Below are positions 52,612-64,000 of a stretch of DNA of 64,000 nt, in pieces. The stretch's first letter is position 1; every line of letters begins with the position of its first letter. The position numbers were made by a program, and so were the translations under genes. The notes under the pieces were generated by a model. That model ran no database searches, was not told the DNA's origin, and worked only from the letters and a program-made list of their open reading frames with translations. Origin of the DNA: Nemertoderma westbladi (lineage: Eukaryota > Xenacoelomorpha > Nemertodermatida > Nemertodermatidae); NCBI GenBank assembly GCA_032718475.1, contig JAUCBJ010005874.1, positions 1 through 64,000 of the forward strand, given 5' to 3'.

Positions 52612-53812
52612 AACCCGGCGTAGCATTCTTGTGAATGTGCCATCCAGAGATTTGGTGTCCTCAGCAGTTAGAGCCCAGCATGGACTCCCATAGAGGAGTA
52701 CTGGAACTACTGCTGCTCTAAATAATCGGACCTTAAGTTTCCGATTAATTCTCGGTGACTTCCAAATCCTGGAAAGCCTATTCAAGGCTGCCCATGCCTT
52801 TCCCTTACGTATTCGAAGGTCCTCACCTGACTTCCGGATCCATGATCCCAGGTAACAGAAGTCGTCCACATGCTCAAGCATACCATCCTTTGAGCTTATG
52901 CTCATCCGATCAGAGACTTGCTGAGGACTTTCAAAGTTAACTGTCAAAATTTTGGTCTTTCTGGAGTTAATAAAAAGACCAACACTAGAAGCAGCATGTT
53001 CTAATGAGCTGAGGAGCCGTTGGGCTCCCTCTATTGATTCTGAGAGTACTCCTAAGTCATCAGCAAAGTCTAGATCAGTTAGGTACTTGGCAGGATTTCC
53101 TTGACTTCTGGAGCCAGTAGGTGGAGTTATCATCACCCCATCATCATTATGATGATCTAAGGACATGCGTAGAACATAGTCAACCACAATAATGAACAGG
53201 AATGGTGCAAGTGTGTCTCCTTGGAGGACGCCCCATAACACTTCAAATGGTTCTGTGTCACCGTCACCAGTAGACACAAATGTTGTCGAGCCATCGTATA
53301 CTGATCTTATTGCTGCAATAATTTCATCAGGGATCCCATATAATGAAAGTATGCTGAACATACGTGAGCGAGAGACTGAATCAAAGGCCTTGAAGAAGTC
53401 AACAAAGATAACAGCCAGATGCCTGTCTTTCTTTTTTGATAATTCTTCAATTATCCTTCTAAGTGCCAAAATGGGCTCCATGGTACCACGACCTTTACTG
53501 AACCCATTCTGATTTCCACGGAGCAGTCTCTCAATGGGATCCCTGATGCGATTTAATAGAATCCTATTGTATAGCTTTGCAGCAATCGAGATCAATGAGA
53601 TTCCCCGAAAAGAACCATAGAGTGTTAGGTTGCCCTTCTTGGGAACTGGCACCAACTTATTTGTTTTCATTTCTTATGGGACTCTTGTTGTTCGGAACAT
53701 GTCTACTATGATGGGATAGATGAGCTTTAAACACTCAGGTATTTTAAAGACCTCAGGGGGAACACCATCTACTCCACTGGCACGATTGGTCTTAATGCTC
53801 TTTGTTAGTAGC
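52612..53812 (-). pseudogene. LINE reverse-transcriptase region
   Basis: The - strand encodes an RT domain: ASGVDGVPPEVF, VPVPKKGN, RGISLISIAAKLYN, GNQNGFSKGRGTMEPI, AVIFVDFFKAFDSV, GVLQGDTLAPFLF, and a catalytic box read as LDFADDLGVLSE, then thumb motifs to GTFTRMLRRV. A TAA near 53677 replaces the Gln codon seen in the copy at 4925-5143. The ORF is cut at 52612 before its C-terminal tail and at 53812 by the 44-bp satellite. It lies upstream, on the - strand, of an EN-bearing copy, so the two are separate insertions of one family. Confidence 0.9.
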
Positions 53813-54597
53813 GGTATACAGTGGCTGTGCATTACGTATTTAAGGTGGTTAGTACCGGTATACAGTGGCTGTGTATTACGTATTTAAGGTGGTTAGTACC
53901 GGTATACAGTGGCTGTGTATTACGTATTTAAGGTGGTTCCGTTCCGGTATACAGCGGCTGTGTATTACGTATTTAAGGTGGTTAGTACCGGTATACAGTG
54001 GCTGTGTATTACGTACTGTATTTAAGGTGGTTAGTACCGGTATACAGTGGCTGTATATTACGTATTTAAGGTGGTTAGTACCGGTATACAGTGGCTGTGT
54101 ATTACGTACTGTATTTAAGGTGGTTAGTACCGGTATAAAGTGGCTGTGTATTACGTACTGTATTTAAGGTGGTTAGTACCGGTATACAGTGGCTGTGCAT
54201 TACGTATTTAAGGTGGTTAGTACCGGTATACAGTGGCTGTGTATTACGTATTTAAGGTTGTTAGTACCGGTATACAGTGGCTGTGTATTACGTATTTAAA
54301 GTGGTTAGTACCGGTATACAGTGGCTGTGTATTACGTATTTAAGGTGGTTAGTACCGGTATACAGTGGCTGTGTATTACGTATTTAGGGTTGTTAGTACC
54401 GGTATACAGCGGCTGTGTATTACGTATTTAAGGTGGTTAGTACCGGTATACAGTGGATGTGTATTACGTATTTAAGGTGGTTAGTACCGGTATACAGTGG
54501 CTGTATATTACGTATTTAAGGTGGTTAGTACCGGTATACAGTGGCTGTGTATTACGTATTTAAGGTTGTTAGTACCGGTATACAGCGGCTGTGTATT
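53813..54597. repeat. 44-bp satellite, first block
   Basis: About 18 units of 44 bp with GGTTAGTACCGGTATACAGT and GGCTGTGTATTACGTATTTA. Some units are 49 bp with an extra TACTG-type insert. The block ends at the duplication GTGTATT (54591-54597). Every unit has the palindromes ACCGGT, GTATAC and TACGTA. Confidence 0.95.
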
Positions 54598-56862
54598 TAG
54601 GGGTAGGAGGTACAGGGTCATATTCTTGGAATCAAGGGGGTCGCCCCACATTCTATCCATTATGATCCCAGAACTACAAAAAAATCAAAAATTTGAAAAA
54701 AAATTTCATTTTCATCAGTAGACATCATTTTTAGTCTGTCGCGTCGACAAAAACTAATTTTCACCTTAGGCATAGTGATCGGAATCATTAATATGTTGTA
54801 ACAAGAGTTTGGGAGGTCGTATAAAGTTGAAAATAGTCTCATTGGAACCGCAATCGTCGGTTTACTGTTAGTGGATTAAAAAATATTTATTTTTCAACAG
54901 CGAACAATTTTTCAGTAAGAGACATGTCAAAAATCGACTTTTCAACCTAGGCGCGTAGTGATCAGAAGTCATAATATGTTGTAACAAGAGTTTGGAAGGT
55001 CGTATGAAGTTGAAAATAGTCTCATTGGAACCGCAATCGTCAGCTTACTGTTTAGTGAATTAAAAAAATTATTTTTTCCACAGCAAACAATTTTTTCAGT
55101 ATGACACTTCCCAATTTTCTTTGTTACTTTTCACCCTACTGCCCTATGTCTATAGTGATCAGAAATCATGTTGTATACTCATCTGAACTTGAAATAAATT
55201 CTCATTGGAACCACAAATTTACTTTTAATTTACATTTAATTAAATTATAAAATTTAAACTTAATTTACTAATAATGAGTTAAGATTTTAATAAATTTTAA
55301 ATAAAATTTTTATAACATCCCTCTACTCGAAGTGTATTAAAAATTGACTCACTAACTGATCTTAGCCAAAAATCACCATCTTGAGAACATTATAAATAGA
55401 TATCGTGGGCAAAGTAAGGGCCTAGTAACACTATTCAATAGTACTGTATTAAGATTATACATATATAACAGTATAACTATACACATTTTTCCATAATAAA
55501 AGTTAAATAAAAGTTATTTACGCTGCCAGGCCCATCACTAGTCAGGACCCGATTGCTTGTGGCTGGCTGACTAAATATGGAAGAAAGAAACTGAATATAT
55601 GGAGCAGGAATGTTTTAGATGGTATATATGCTGACTGATTACAGTAGTTGTGATGGTATTGGTGGAATCGATGATTTCTATATGATATATTTCTATATTT
55701 CTCGATATGGTTTTCTTTATGTCAGTTTTACGCGAACCATTATTTTCCAACCTTTGGGTGCACTTTCTCAGCTTTTCCATTGAAACTTTCTGAGTGCATT
55801 TCTGGTAATCTTTTCCTTAAAAAATCATGCACTTTATTGCCCTTGTCATAATTATATGATCAGCCTCCAGGGGGCTGCAGGGAAGGACGAACTGGGATGA
55901 GGTTCTTGCCATGTATATTAGTAAAAGAGTTTATGTCCGCATGCGCATTTTGCCAATTTCGGGTGACTTCAGCGGATTATATTAAACATTAAAATAACCA
56001 AATTATATAAAATTCAAAGCAAATTTACAAATAAAATGAAATAGTGGTGTTTGGAAGTCAGGGAGTGGAAGAAATTTCCTTCGGAATGGGGAAAATGTGC
56101 ATATGGACATAAACTCTTTTATGAATATACGTAGCAAGACCCTCATCCCAGTTCGTCCTTCCCTCCAGCCCCCTGGAGGCTCATCATACAATATGCTCAT
56201 GCCATGCTCGACGTCATCCCACAACATTAAATATATGGACTTGTCATAATTGGATATCATGCTTGAGCTTAATGCTTGAGTGCGCGATAGGTCTTTTTTC
56301 CATTATCATAATTCATATTGCTACCAAATTCCTTACAAAGTATATGTATCAATGTTTCATGGTTTTGAACCATAATGTGACCTGAACATATGTTCCAAAT
56401 TTCAAGCAAATCCAATGAAAATATTTTTCCAAAAATGCACCTAAGTAAACAATGATGCGCAAAGCATTTTATATAGGATCTCTCACCGCACAATTATTTT
56501 CCCCTTAAAGTCACCGTTACCTATATTTATTGAACATTAGTATTGCTGCGAAACTATTGATCAGTGGTCTTCAAAAGTGTGTTCTATACCCACTAAATCG
56601 GCAATTGCGGTTCCAATGATACCTCTTTCGAGTTCATAGGACCATTGGAACTCTATTTACATCATATTCACAATAAAACACACTATGCGTAAGGTAAAAA
56701 TGGGACATGTGACACCAAAATTAATGTCTACTGATGAAAATGAAATTTTTTTCAAAATTTTTGTGTTTTTCATAGTTCTGAGATGATAGCGGACACAATG
56801 TGGGGCGACCCCCTTGATTTCAAAGACATGACCTAAAAAGTGCTATCTACCTCCTACCCCTA
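54598..56862. mobile_element. hAT-like non-autonomous element inside the satellite
   Basis: A 2265-bp element starts TAGGGGTAGGAGGTA and ends with its inverted form. The outer ends share a longer inverted region with AAGGGGGTCGCCCCACATT. It is flanked by GTGTATT (54591-54597 and 56863-56869), which is part of the 44-bp unit. The unit reads through correctly when the element is removed. The end sequence resembles hAT ends; the duplication is seven clear bases where hAT normally makes eight. No transposase frame is present. Confidence 0.82.
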
Positions 56863-59800
56863 GTGTATTACGTATTTAAGGTGGTTAGTACCGGTATACA
56901 GTGGCTGTATATTACGTATTTAAGGTGGTTAGTACCGGTATACAGTGGCTGTGTATTACGTAGTTAAGGTTGTTAGTACCGGTATACAGTGGCTGTGTAT
57001 TACGTATTTAAGGTGGTTAGTACCGGTATACAGTGGCTGTGTATTACGTATTTAAGGTGGTTAGTACCGGTATACAGTGGCTGTGTATTACGTATTTAAG
57101 GTGGTTAGTACCGGTATACAGCGGCTGTGTATTACGTATTTAAGGTGGCTAGTACCGGTATACAGTGGCTGTGTATTACGTACTGTATTTAAGGTGGTTA
57201 GTACCGGTATACAGTGGCTGTATATTACGTATTTAAGGTGGTTAGTACCGGTATACAGTGGCTGTGTATTACGTATTTAAGGTGGTTAGTACCGGTATAA
57301 AGTGGCTGTATATTACGTATTTAAGGTGGTTAGTACCGGTATACAGTGGCTGTGTATTACGTATTTAAGGTTGTTAGTACCGGTATACAGTGGCTGTGTA
57401 TTACGTATTTAAAGTGGTTAGTACCGGTATACAGTGGCTGTGTATTACGTATTTAAGGTGGTTAGTACCGGTATACAGTGGCTGTGTATTACGTATTTAA
57501 GGTGGTTAGTACCGGTATACAGCGGCTGTGTATTACGTATTTAAGGTGGCTAGTACCGGTATACAGTGGCTGTGTATTACGTATTTAAGGTGGTTAGTAC
57601 CGGTATACAGTGGCTGTGCATTACGTATTTAAGGTGGTTAGTACCGGTATACAGTGGCTGTATATTACGTATTTAAGGTGGTTAGTACCGGTATACAGTG
57701 GCTGTATATTACGTATTTAAGGTGGTTAGTACCGGTATACAGTGGCTGTGTATTACGTATTTAAGGTTGTTAGTACCGGTATACAGCGGCTGTGTATTAC
57801 GTATTTAAGGTGGCTAGTACCGGTATACAGTGGCTGTGTATTACGTATTTAAGGTGGTTAGTACCGGTATACAGTGGCTGTGTATTACGTATTTAAGGTT
57901 GTTAGTACCGGTATACAGTGGCTGTGTATTACGTATTTAAGGTGGTTAGTACCGGTATACAGTGGCTGTGTATTACGTATTTAAGGTGGTTAGTACCGGT
58001 ATACAGTGGCTGTGTATTACGTATTTAAGGTGGTTAGTACCGGTATACAGTGGCTGTGTATTACGTATTTAAGGTGGTTAGTACCGGTATACAGTGGCTG
58101 TGTATTACGTATTTAAGGTGGTTAGTACCGGTATACAGTGGCTGTATATTACGTATTTAAGGTGGTTAGTACCGGTATACAGTGGCTGTGTATTACGTAT
58201 TTAAGGTTGTTAGTACCGGTATACAGTGGCTGTGTATTACGTATTTAAAGTGGTTAGTACCGGTATACAGTGGCTGTGTATTACGTATTTAAGGTGGTTA
58301 GTACCGGTATACAGTGGCTGTGTATTACGTATTTAAGGTGGTTAGTACCGGTATACAGCGGCTGTGTATTACGTATTTAAGGTGGCTAGTACCGGTATAC
58401 AGTGGCTGTGTATTACGTATTTAAGGTGGTTAGTACAGGTATACAGTGGCTGTGCATTACGTATTTAAGGTGGTTAGTACCGGTATACAGTGGCTGTATA
58501 TTACGTATTTAAGGTGGTTAGTACCGGTATACAGTGGCTGTATATTACGTATTTAAGGTGGTTAGTACCGGTATACAGTGGCTGTGTATTACGTATTTAA
58601 GGTTGTTAGTACCGGTATACAGCGGATGTGTATTACGTATTTAAGGTGGCTAGTACCGGTATACAGTGGCTGTGTATTACGTATTTAAGGTGGTTAGTAC
58701 CGGTATACAGTGGCTGTGTATTACGTATTTAAGGTGGTTAGTACCGGTATACAGTGGCTGTGTATTACGTATTTAAGGTGGTTAGTACCGGTATACAGTG
58801 GCTGTGTATTACGTATTTAAGGTGGTTAGTACCGGTATACAGTGGCTGTGTATTACGTATTTAAGGTGGTTAGTACCGGTATACAGTGGCTGTGTATTAC
58901 GTATTTAAGGTGGTTAGTACCGGTATACAGTGGCTGTGTATTACGTATTTAAGGTGGTTAGTACCGGTATACAGTGGCTGTATATTACGTATTTAAGGTG
59001 GTTAGTACCGGTATACAGTGGCTGTGTATTACGTATTTAAGGTGGTTAGTACCGGTATACAGTGGCTGTGTATTACGTATTTAAGGTGGTTAGTACCGGT
59101 ATACAGTGGCTGTGTATTACGTATTTAAGGTGGTTAGTACCGGTATACAGTGGCTGTGTATTACGTATTTAAGGTGGTTAGTACCGGTATACAGTGGCTG
59201 TGTATTACGTATTTAAGGTGGTTAGTACCGGTATACAGTGGCTGTGTATTACGTATTTAAGGTGGTTAGTACCGGTATACAGTGGCTGTGTATTACGTAT
59301 TTAAGGTGGTTAGTACCGGTATACAGTGGCTGTGTATTACGTATTTAAGGTGGTTAGTACCGGTATACAGTGGCTGTGTATTACGTATTTAAGGTGGTTA
59401 GTACCGGTATACAGTGGCTGTATATTACGTATTTAAGGTGGTTAGTACCGGTATACAGTGGCTGTGTATTACGTATTTAAGGTGGTTAGTACCGGTATAC
59501 AGTGGCTGTGTATTACGTATTTAAGGTGGTTAGTACCGGTATACAGTGGCTGTGTATTACGTATTTAAGGTGGTTAGTACCGGTATACAGTGGCTGTGTA
59601 TTACGTATTTAAGGTGGTTAGTACCGGTATACAGTGGCTGTGTATTACGTATTTAAGGTGGTTAGTACCGGTATACAGTGGCTGTGTATTACGTATTTAA
59701 GGTGGTTAGTACCGGTATACAGTGGCTGTGTATTACGTATTTAAGGTGGTTAGTACCGGTATACAGTGGCTGTGTATTACGTATTTAAGGTGGTTAGTAC

Positions 59801-59962
59801 CGGTATACAGTGGCTGTGTATTACGTATTTAAGGTGGTTAGTACCGGTATACAGTGGCTGTGTATTACGTATTTAAGGTGGTTAGTACCGGTATACAGTG
59901 GCTGTGTATTACGTATTTAAGGTGGTTAGTACCGGTATACAGTGGCTGTGTATTACGTATTT
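56863..59962. repeat. 44-bp satellite, second block
   Basis: About 70 units of the 44-bp repeat. The 3' half is very uniform, while the 5' half mixes GGTTG, GGCTAG and TATATTACG variants in recurring order, so blocks of several units have duplicated. The array ends with a last unit running into a hairpin at 59963. Short + frames over it are not genes. Confidence 0.95.
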
Positions 59963-59988
59963 AGGTGGGCAAAGTTATTTGCCCACCT
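59963..59988. other. Perfect hairpin at the satellite's end
   Basis: AGGTGGGCAAA pairs exactly with TTTGCCCACCT across a four-base loop, then a short T run follows. It marks the exact end of the 44-bp array. It may be an element end or a replication or transcription stop; no family is assigned. Confidence 0.6.
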
Positions 59989-60669
59989 TTTATAAAAATT
60001 GGATGTCCATGAGTAAATTTATATTATATCAAAATGGTTAATCCTAATAATGATTCTCATTTTGTTGTTATTATACAGTAGCTAAATAATTTTTCCTTAG
60101 ATCCTTTTCCTTAAACGATGTATTGTACGGTACGTCTCTTCTGTCTGTAAGTTCAGCTCGTCGCCATAACGAGGGGTATACTAGTATTTAGTATGTATAC
60201 AGCAAAAAATTTACAATTGAAAATTAATGGTGATTCGGGTTTATTGATGGTAGATTATACTGTACTATCCCGTTGAAGATGCGGAGATCTTTTGCAGAAC
60301 TCCCCGTCCGCGACCCACGACCCCAGATGCGGTAACTCTTCAACATGATATATTGAACATCTTTACATCTAAAATGACACGACAACGATGTTACACTGCA
60401 GCCAGAATTTATAGTTGTTTAATGATAGTGTGTTATTTTAATAGTCACAGGCCGTATCGCGGCTAGTTCTTTACATTTGCCAAAATTGTCTGAGTTTCAT
60501 TGAGATTAACGAATATATGGGATATTCAAATATAATTGAATATAATGCCCACATTTTCAAGCATTTCTCAACATCACGACATATTATTGGAAATCCTTTT
60601 AAAAAAACTTTGCCTCAATTTAAACTATATAAATAGCGGTTAATGTAAGGAAAATCTCTAAGGAAAAGG
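59989..60669. other. No gene recognised
   Basis: AT-rich unique sequence without a conserved frame. Confidence 0.5.
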
Positions 60670-60862
60670 TTCCTTAGGTTCAGCCCCGGCAGGGTCCATT
60701 CAGCCTTTCATCCACTGGGGTCGATAAAATGAGTACCAGTTAAATAACTGGGAGCAAATCTTGGGATAGGAGTAGCGCCCACCCCTACCCTCGGGTAGCA
60801 GCTATCGAAAGAGGAGCCTTTGGGTCGCCTGCGGCTTCGGCCGACTGTTTGCTTTTGAAATA
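60670..60862 (+). mobile_element. SINE body, copy 2
   Basis: Contains GGTTCAGCCCCGGCAGGGTC, which may keep a B-box-like part of a tRNA head. GGGGTCGATAAAATGAGTAC, CTTGGGATAGGAGTAG and CTCGGGTAGCAGCTA follow. It pairs with 12106-12236 in opposite orientation. The 3' end near 60860 is TTTTGAAATAA. Confidence 0.68.
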
Positions 60863-62388
60863 ATTGTAGATTTATATAAAACTTATTTGATGGGATGGGG
60901 GCTTGTATAACTTTTGTAAGTTAAAGTTTTGGATGTTGATTTTTGCCACTTTTTAATGAGCAATTATAAATAAATGACTATGTAAAATTAACTCTATAAC
61001 TTTAACACTCTACAGTACATGTACTTACACTTTAATAGGACTGTGAGGAGGGTGCAGTTCTGCAGTACTGTACTGTTGTAACAGTGGTGTCCTATGGTAG
61101 GTACAGTACTATTAAAATGAAAGTACATTCCTTTCTGAGCGCACTGTAATATGTACCGGTACCGGTGTTTGATTACTGCAAACTTCAAGGCAGTAACAGT
61201 GCAATAACAGTACTGTACTGCAGCCTACAGTACAGTACATTACATAAAATAGTATTGACAGTGGAATAGTCAATGTTTAAAGAAGACGCATGGAACCAGG
61301 AAATGTTTGTGTAAAAATGTAAAATTATTACTGATGAAGTAAAAATTTCTTCCAAAAAATTGGGTAGGCGGCAACTACCTTCGCCTGATACTGGCTACTG
61401 GTCTTGCCTACACAGACACACACACACACCAACAACGCAACTTTACATGTGAAAAAAGGGGCAAATGAAAAAGTGCACCCAGACCGCCAAGTCATTAATC
61501 CTGCCCTGCAAACACCATTACTCGTTAATCTAACGTACTGTATATAAATCTGCTCAATTTGCATGTCTATCGATACATGTCGTTAGCCTTTACTCGCGCT
61601 CTGGTACCTTGCTTTGTGGCCCAATCGATCCGGAATTTCACGATGCAGACAACTGTCGGCCATTCGGGGTTTTATTTTACGGATAGGTCGAATAAAACGG
61701 TGACAACAGTCAGCCACAGTCAAAAAAAATGGTTGACCATTATACAAAGAATGTGAATAACAGTAGATCGCAGTTCTAAAACAAAGGTAATTATTTTTTG
61801 TTGTTGTTGACTTTGATAATTCTGCCAAGTTCAGTTCCGCATATCGCCGGCAAGTCGCAGGAAAACAGTCAAAACGTCTGGGGACAACACACAAAATGTC
61901 CGACAAAATGTCACAAAAATACCAACACTCTAAATTATGAATTACATCAACTTTAACATCAACACGGTCAGGAGACAAGCCACCCCCCGTCACATTAGAA
62001 TTAAACATTAATTTATTGGAATGAAGGCAGTATCCCACAGCATAATCAATTTAATCGTAAGAAACATAATTTAATAATCAAAATATATTTAAAATTAAAA
62101 AATTATTAATTAGTTAAAACAATACAAAATATTAGCACCAACAATGCACCGCAGTAAATCCAACACATTATTTATTATCGCGTCACCTATTGAACAGATG
62201 AACGCCGATAACCTCATAAACCTTAGCTTTTTTGTTTTAGAATAACAAAAGTGATGGCGGCGTCGCCCGATGTTATATTGATGTAACCAAGTTCAATAAA
62301 CTGAAGCACAATAGGATTATAAAATGGTAAGTATTAAAAAAACAACTTTATTTAATTGCATAACATTTAGGTCGATAAGATAAAGTTC
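60863..62388. other. No gene recognised
   Basis: Contains CAGTACTGTACTGCAG-type palindromic words near 61060-61250 and a (CA)n tract near 61412-61430. The - strand frame at 61583-62038 (151 codons) shows no conserved motif. Confidence 0.45.
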
Positions 62389-62392
62389 TTAA

Positions 62393-63040
62393 GGGGGGGG
62401 GGGGGGGGGGGGGGGGGTGGAGGGAGTAGCACCCCAAATGTAGCCTCACATTTTGGTGTCTCTGGACCCTAAAATTTGGTGGAATTTATTTTTTGTGCCA
62501 CTAAACATCGTCTGGGTTGTTTAAGAATAGCGAAGCCAAATAATTTTATACTTGGCCCCAAAATGGCTCCGTAATGGCCAAAAGTGCCTTTTTGCGCCAA
62601 GGGCTATTTCTCCACCAATATTTGTTGAACTTTGTCGAAATTTGGAATATGGGTTCAGAAGAACCCTGCATCCAATTCTTCTGAATAAATTTGGCCTCAA
62701 ATGTTCAACAATAACCTGGTCAAAAATGAATGAAATTCAACGAAATTATTCATGCTTGCTAAACATATACAGTAACTAGTAAATCAACGTTTTAGCAATT
62801 TTATTCATATATGTACTGTGAGAGCCTTTTTGATGAAAAGGGCCTCGTTCAATTGTAAAATATAGTGCTGCTCGAAGGCTTGTCAAAAATTAGACTAGCA
62901 GCTGTTACGTTTTGGGTAATAACTTGAGTTTGAGAAAAGATATGAGAAAACTTTGAAATCTCCATTAAATTCGGCACAGGATAGGATAATGTTTTTTTGT
63001 CAATTTCCAAAATAGGGGGTGAACCCCCCCCCCCCCCCCC
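62393..63040. mobile_element. Possible TTAA-flanked element with poly-G/poly-C ends
   Basis: The segment starts with G25 (62393-62417), ends with C17 (63024-63040) and is bounded by TTAA on both sides (62389-62392 and 63041-63044). This gives an inverted end pair plus a TTAA duplication, as in piggyBac-like MITEs. The inner parts of the ends match poorly, so chance is possible. Confidence 0.4.
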
Positions 63041-63186
63041 TTAACAAAATTAAAGAAAAAATACTCTCGTAATCAATAATTAGTGCGGGAAATATTATTA
63101 ATTAATTAATTGGATCTTAATGATCACAAACTCAGGTAAAATCAAGAAAAACTATAATCTCACGCACTATGTAAAAGGCAGGATAC

Positions 63187-63965
63187 TTAACTAAGAGATA
63201 TAATGTGGTCTACCGTAACCAAGACGACACAGACCACAGACCAACCGAAGACACACCAGGCCCAACCTGGGTGTCGGAACAAGGCGCGATGAATCGGCAC
63301 GGACCCATCGGGAGTCGCTTCCGACGCACCGAGACCTCGTAAGGCCTTCCGGGAGGCCAACACTAACGCCGCCGGTACGATGTACTGAATACAGACGCCG
63401 GCGTAGGAGCCAGTTATACTGACCAACACGCCCAAGTCACTGGTCGCCAGGGCCACGCAGACAGCGGGGACCAGAGCGAGCAGCGGGAACGCGATCCGAT
63501 CCACGAAGAAGCCGTAAGTCCGATCCGGAGATAGGAAGATCGTCTTTAAGTTGTTCCGAAGCGTCACGCCGATGATCGGGAAGGAGGCGCTGAGAGCGAA
63601 GACAGGGAAGAGTCCGAGGAAGTATTGGATAGGTATGAAGGTGGTGATGGGGTTGGCGTCGTCGATATCAACGAAGTTGAGAGTGTAGAGATCTTGGAGC
63701 TGATCGAGTGGGAAGCAGTAGATGGCGGTGAAGGAGAGGATCAGATAGAAGCCGAGTATCAGGAAGAAATCGCCTCCCATCCACAGCTGCATGCCGTGTT
63801 TCTTAGCGACCGGGGTCAGCATGGAAGGGAGACTGTGGTGGCACATGAATGCGTAGACAGAGACCCCGAATAGGTTAGGGACTCCGGATATGTTGGAGAA
63901 GGAAGGGCTGGCTCCGTAACCGCGACTAATATGGATCACCGTTAGAATGATCATCGCGAAGAACG
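63187..63965 (-). CDS. TMEM104: TMEM104 homologue, last coding exon
   Basis: The exon starts after a TTTTCCAG acceptor at 63966-63973 and ends with TAA at 63187. The first two bases complete a codon, then FFAMIILTVIHISRGYG follows. VYAFMCHHSLPSM, LILGFYLILSFTAIYCF, YTLNF, FLGLFPVFALSASFPIIGVT, LRNNLKTIF and the ITGSYAG segment match the C-terminal half of TMEM104, a multi-pass protein related to SLC38-type amino-acid transporters. Five or six hydrophobic helices are visible. About 258 residues lie here, roughly the second half of a protein near 500 residues; the 5' exons are beyond 64000. The exon is GC-rich and intact, and probably functional. Substrate is not known to me. Confidence 0.9.
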
Positions 63966-64000
63966 CTGGAAAACAAACCCAAAGAATTATTGTTATAAAA

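Noticed and set aside
53813-59962. CRISPR array
   Set aside because: The 44-bp units are contiguous without unique spacers, and the genome is animal.
61583-62038. 151-codon - strand frame upstream of TMEM104
   Set aside because: No conserved motif or splice pattern; AT-rich composition like the intergenic DNA.

Overview
This is animal nuclear DNA, AT-rich and unusually dense in repeats. Two conserved host genes place it in Metazoa: a two-exon YIPF5 homologue (+ strand, coding exons 15772-15976 and 19560-20188) and the last coding exon of a TMEM104 homologue (- strand, 63187-63965). The species cannot be read from the sequence. Long introns, frequent ACCGGT and TAGGCCTA words, BEL/Pao and Gypsy elements, and a mollusc- or deuterostome-like SINE suggest a marine invertebrate; this is inference.

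Layout. 0.3-1.6 kb is a 33/45-bp minisatellite. 2.3-5.1 kb is a LINE whose reverse-transcriptase middle is replaced by a 154-bp satellite plus a TACAAG-type array. 6.66-7.08 kb is a Harbinger-like MITE with TTA duplications. 9.25-10.48 kb is a solo LTR with duplications GACAC. 12.1-13.3 kb holds a SINE and a decayed LINE. 15.8-20.2 kb is YIPF5, whose 3.6-kb intron contains a long inverted repeat, a 49-bp minisatellite with CACGTG motifs, a truncated LTR, and a LINE 3' end split by a fold-back element with 8-bp duplications.

20.32-34.54 kb is one BEL/Pao retrotransposon (529-bp LTRs, duplications AAAAT). After its integrase it carries a 4.4-kb extra module: a 30-bp repeat array, an ORF with an RNase D/EXD-like (DEDD) 3'-5' exonuclease domain, and an overlapping ORF with three CCHC zinc knuckles. 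34.59-45.46 kb is a second young LTR element (about 1.19-kb LTRs, TGTA...TACA, duplications AAATC). It has no sense-strand pol. It carries a serine-rich ORF, an antisense GC-rich Gypsy pol fragment, and a zinc-knuckle ORF that appears related to the one in the BEL module. Its 5' LTR is interrupted by a 5'-truncated LINE with a 14-bp duplication.

46.3-47.3 kb is a 68-bp satellite. 48.5-53.8 kb holds two pieces of one LINE family, one split by a 2-kb piggyBac-like element at TTAA. 53.8-60 kb is a 44-bp satellite of roughly 90 units, split by a 2.27-kb hAT-like element. A SINE and a possible TTAA-flanked element with poly-G/poly-C ends lie before TMEM104.

How the parts work together: the two host genes are unrelated (early secretory membrane protein; transporter-like membrane protein). 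Most of the rest is nested mobile DNA, and the order of insertion can be read from target-site duplications. The strongest candidate for a new system is the exonuclease plus zinc-knuckle module in the BEL element, with a related zinc-knuckle ORF in the neighbouring pol-less LTR element. The pol-less element may depend on proteins supplied in trans.
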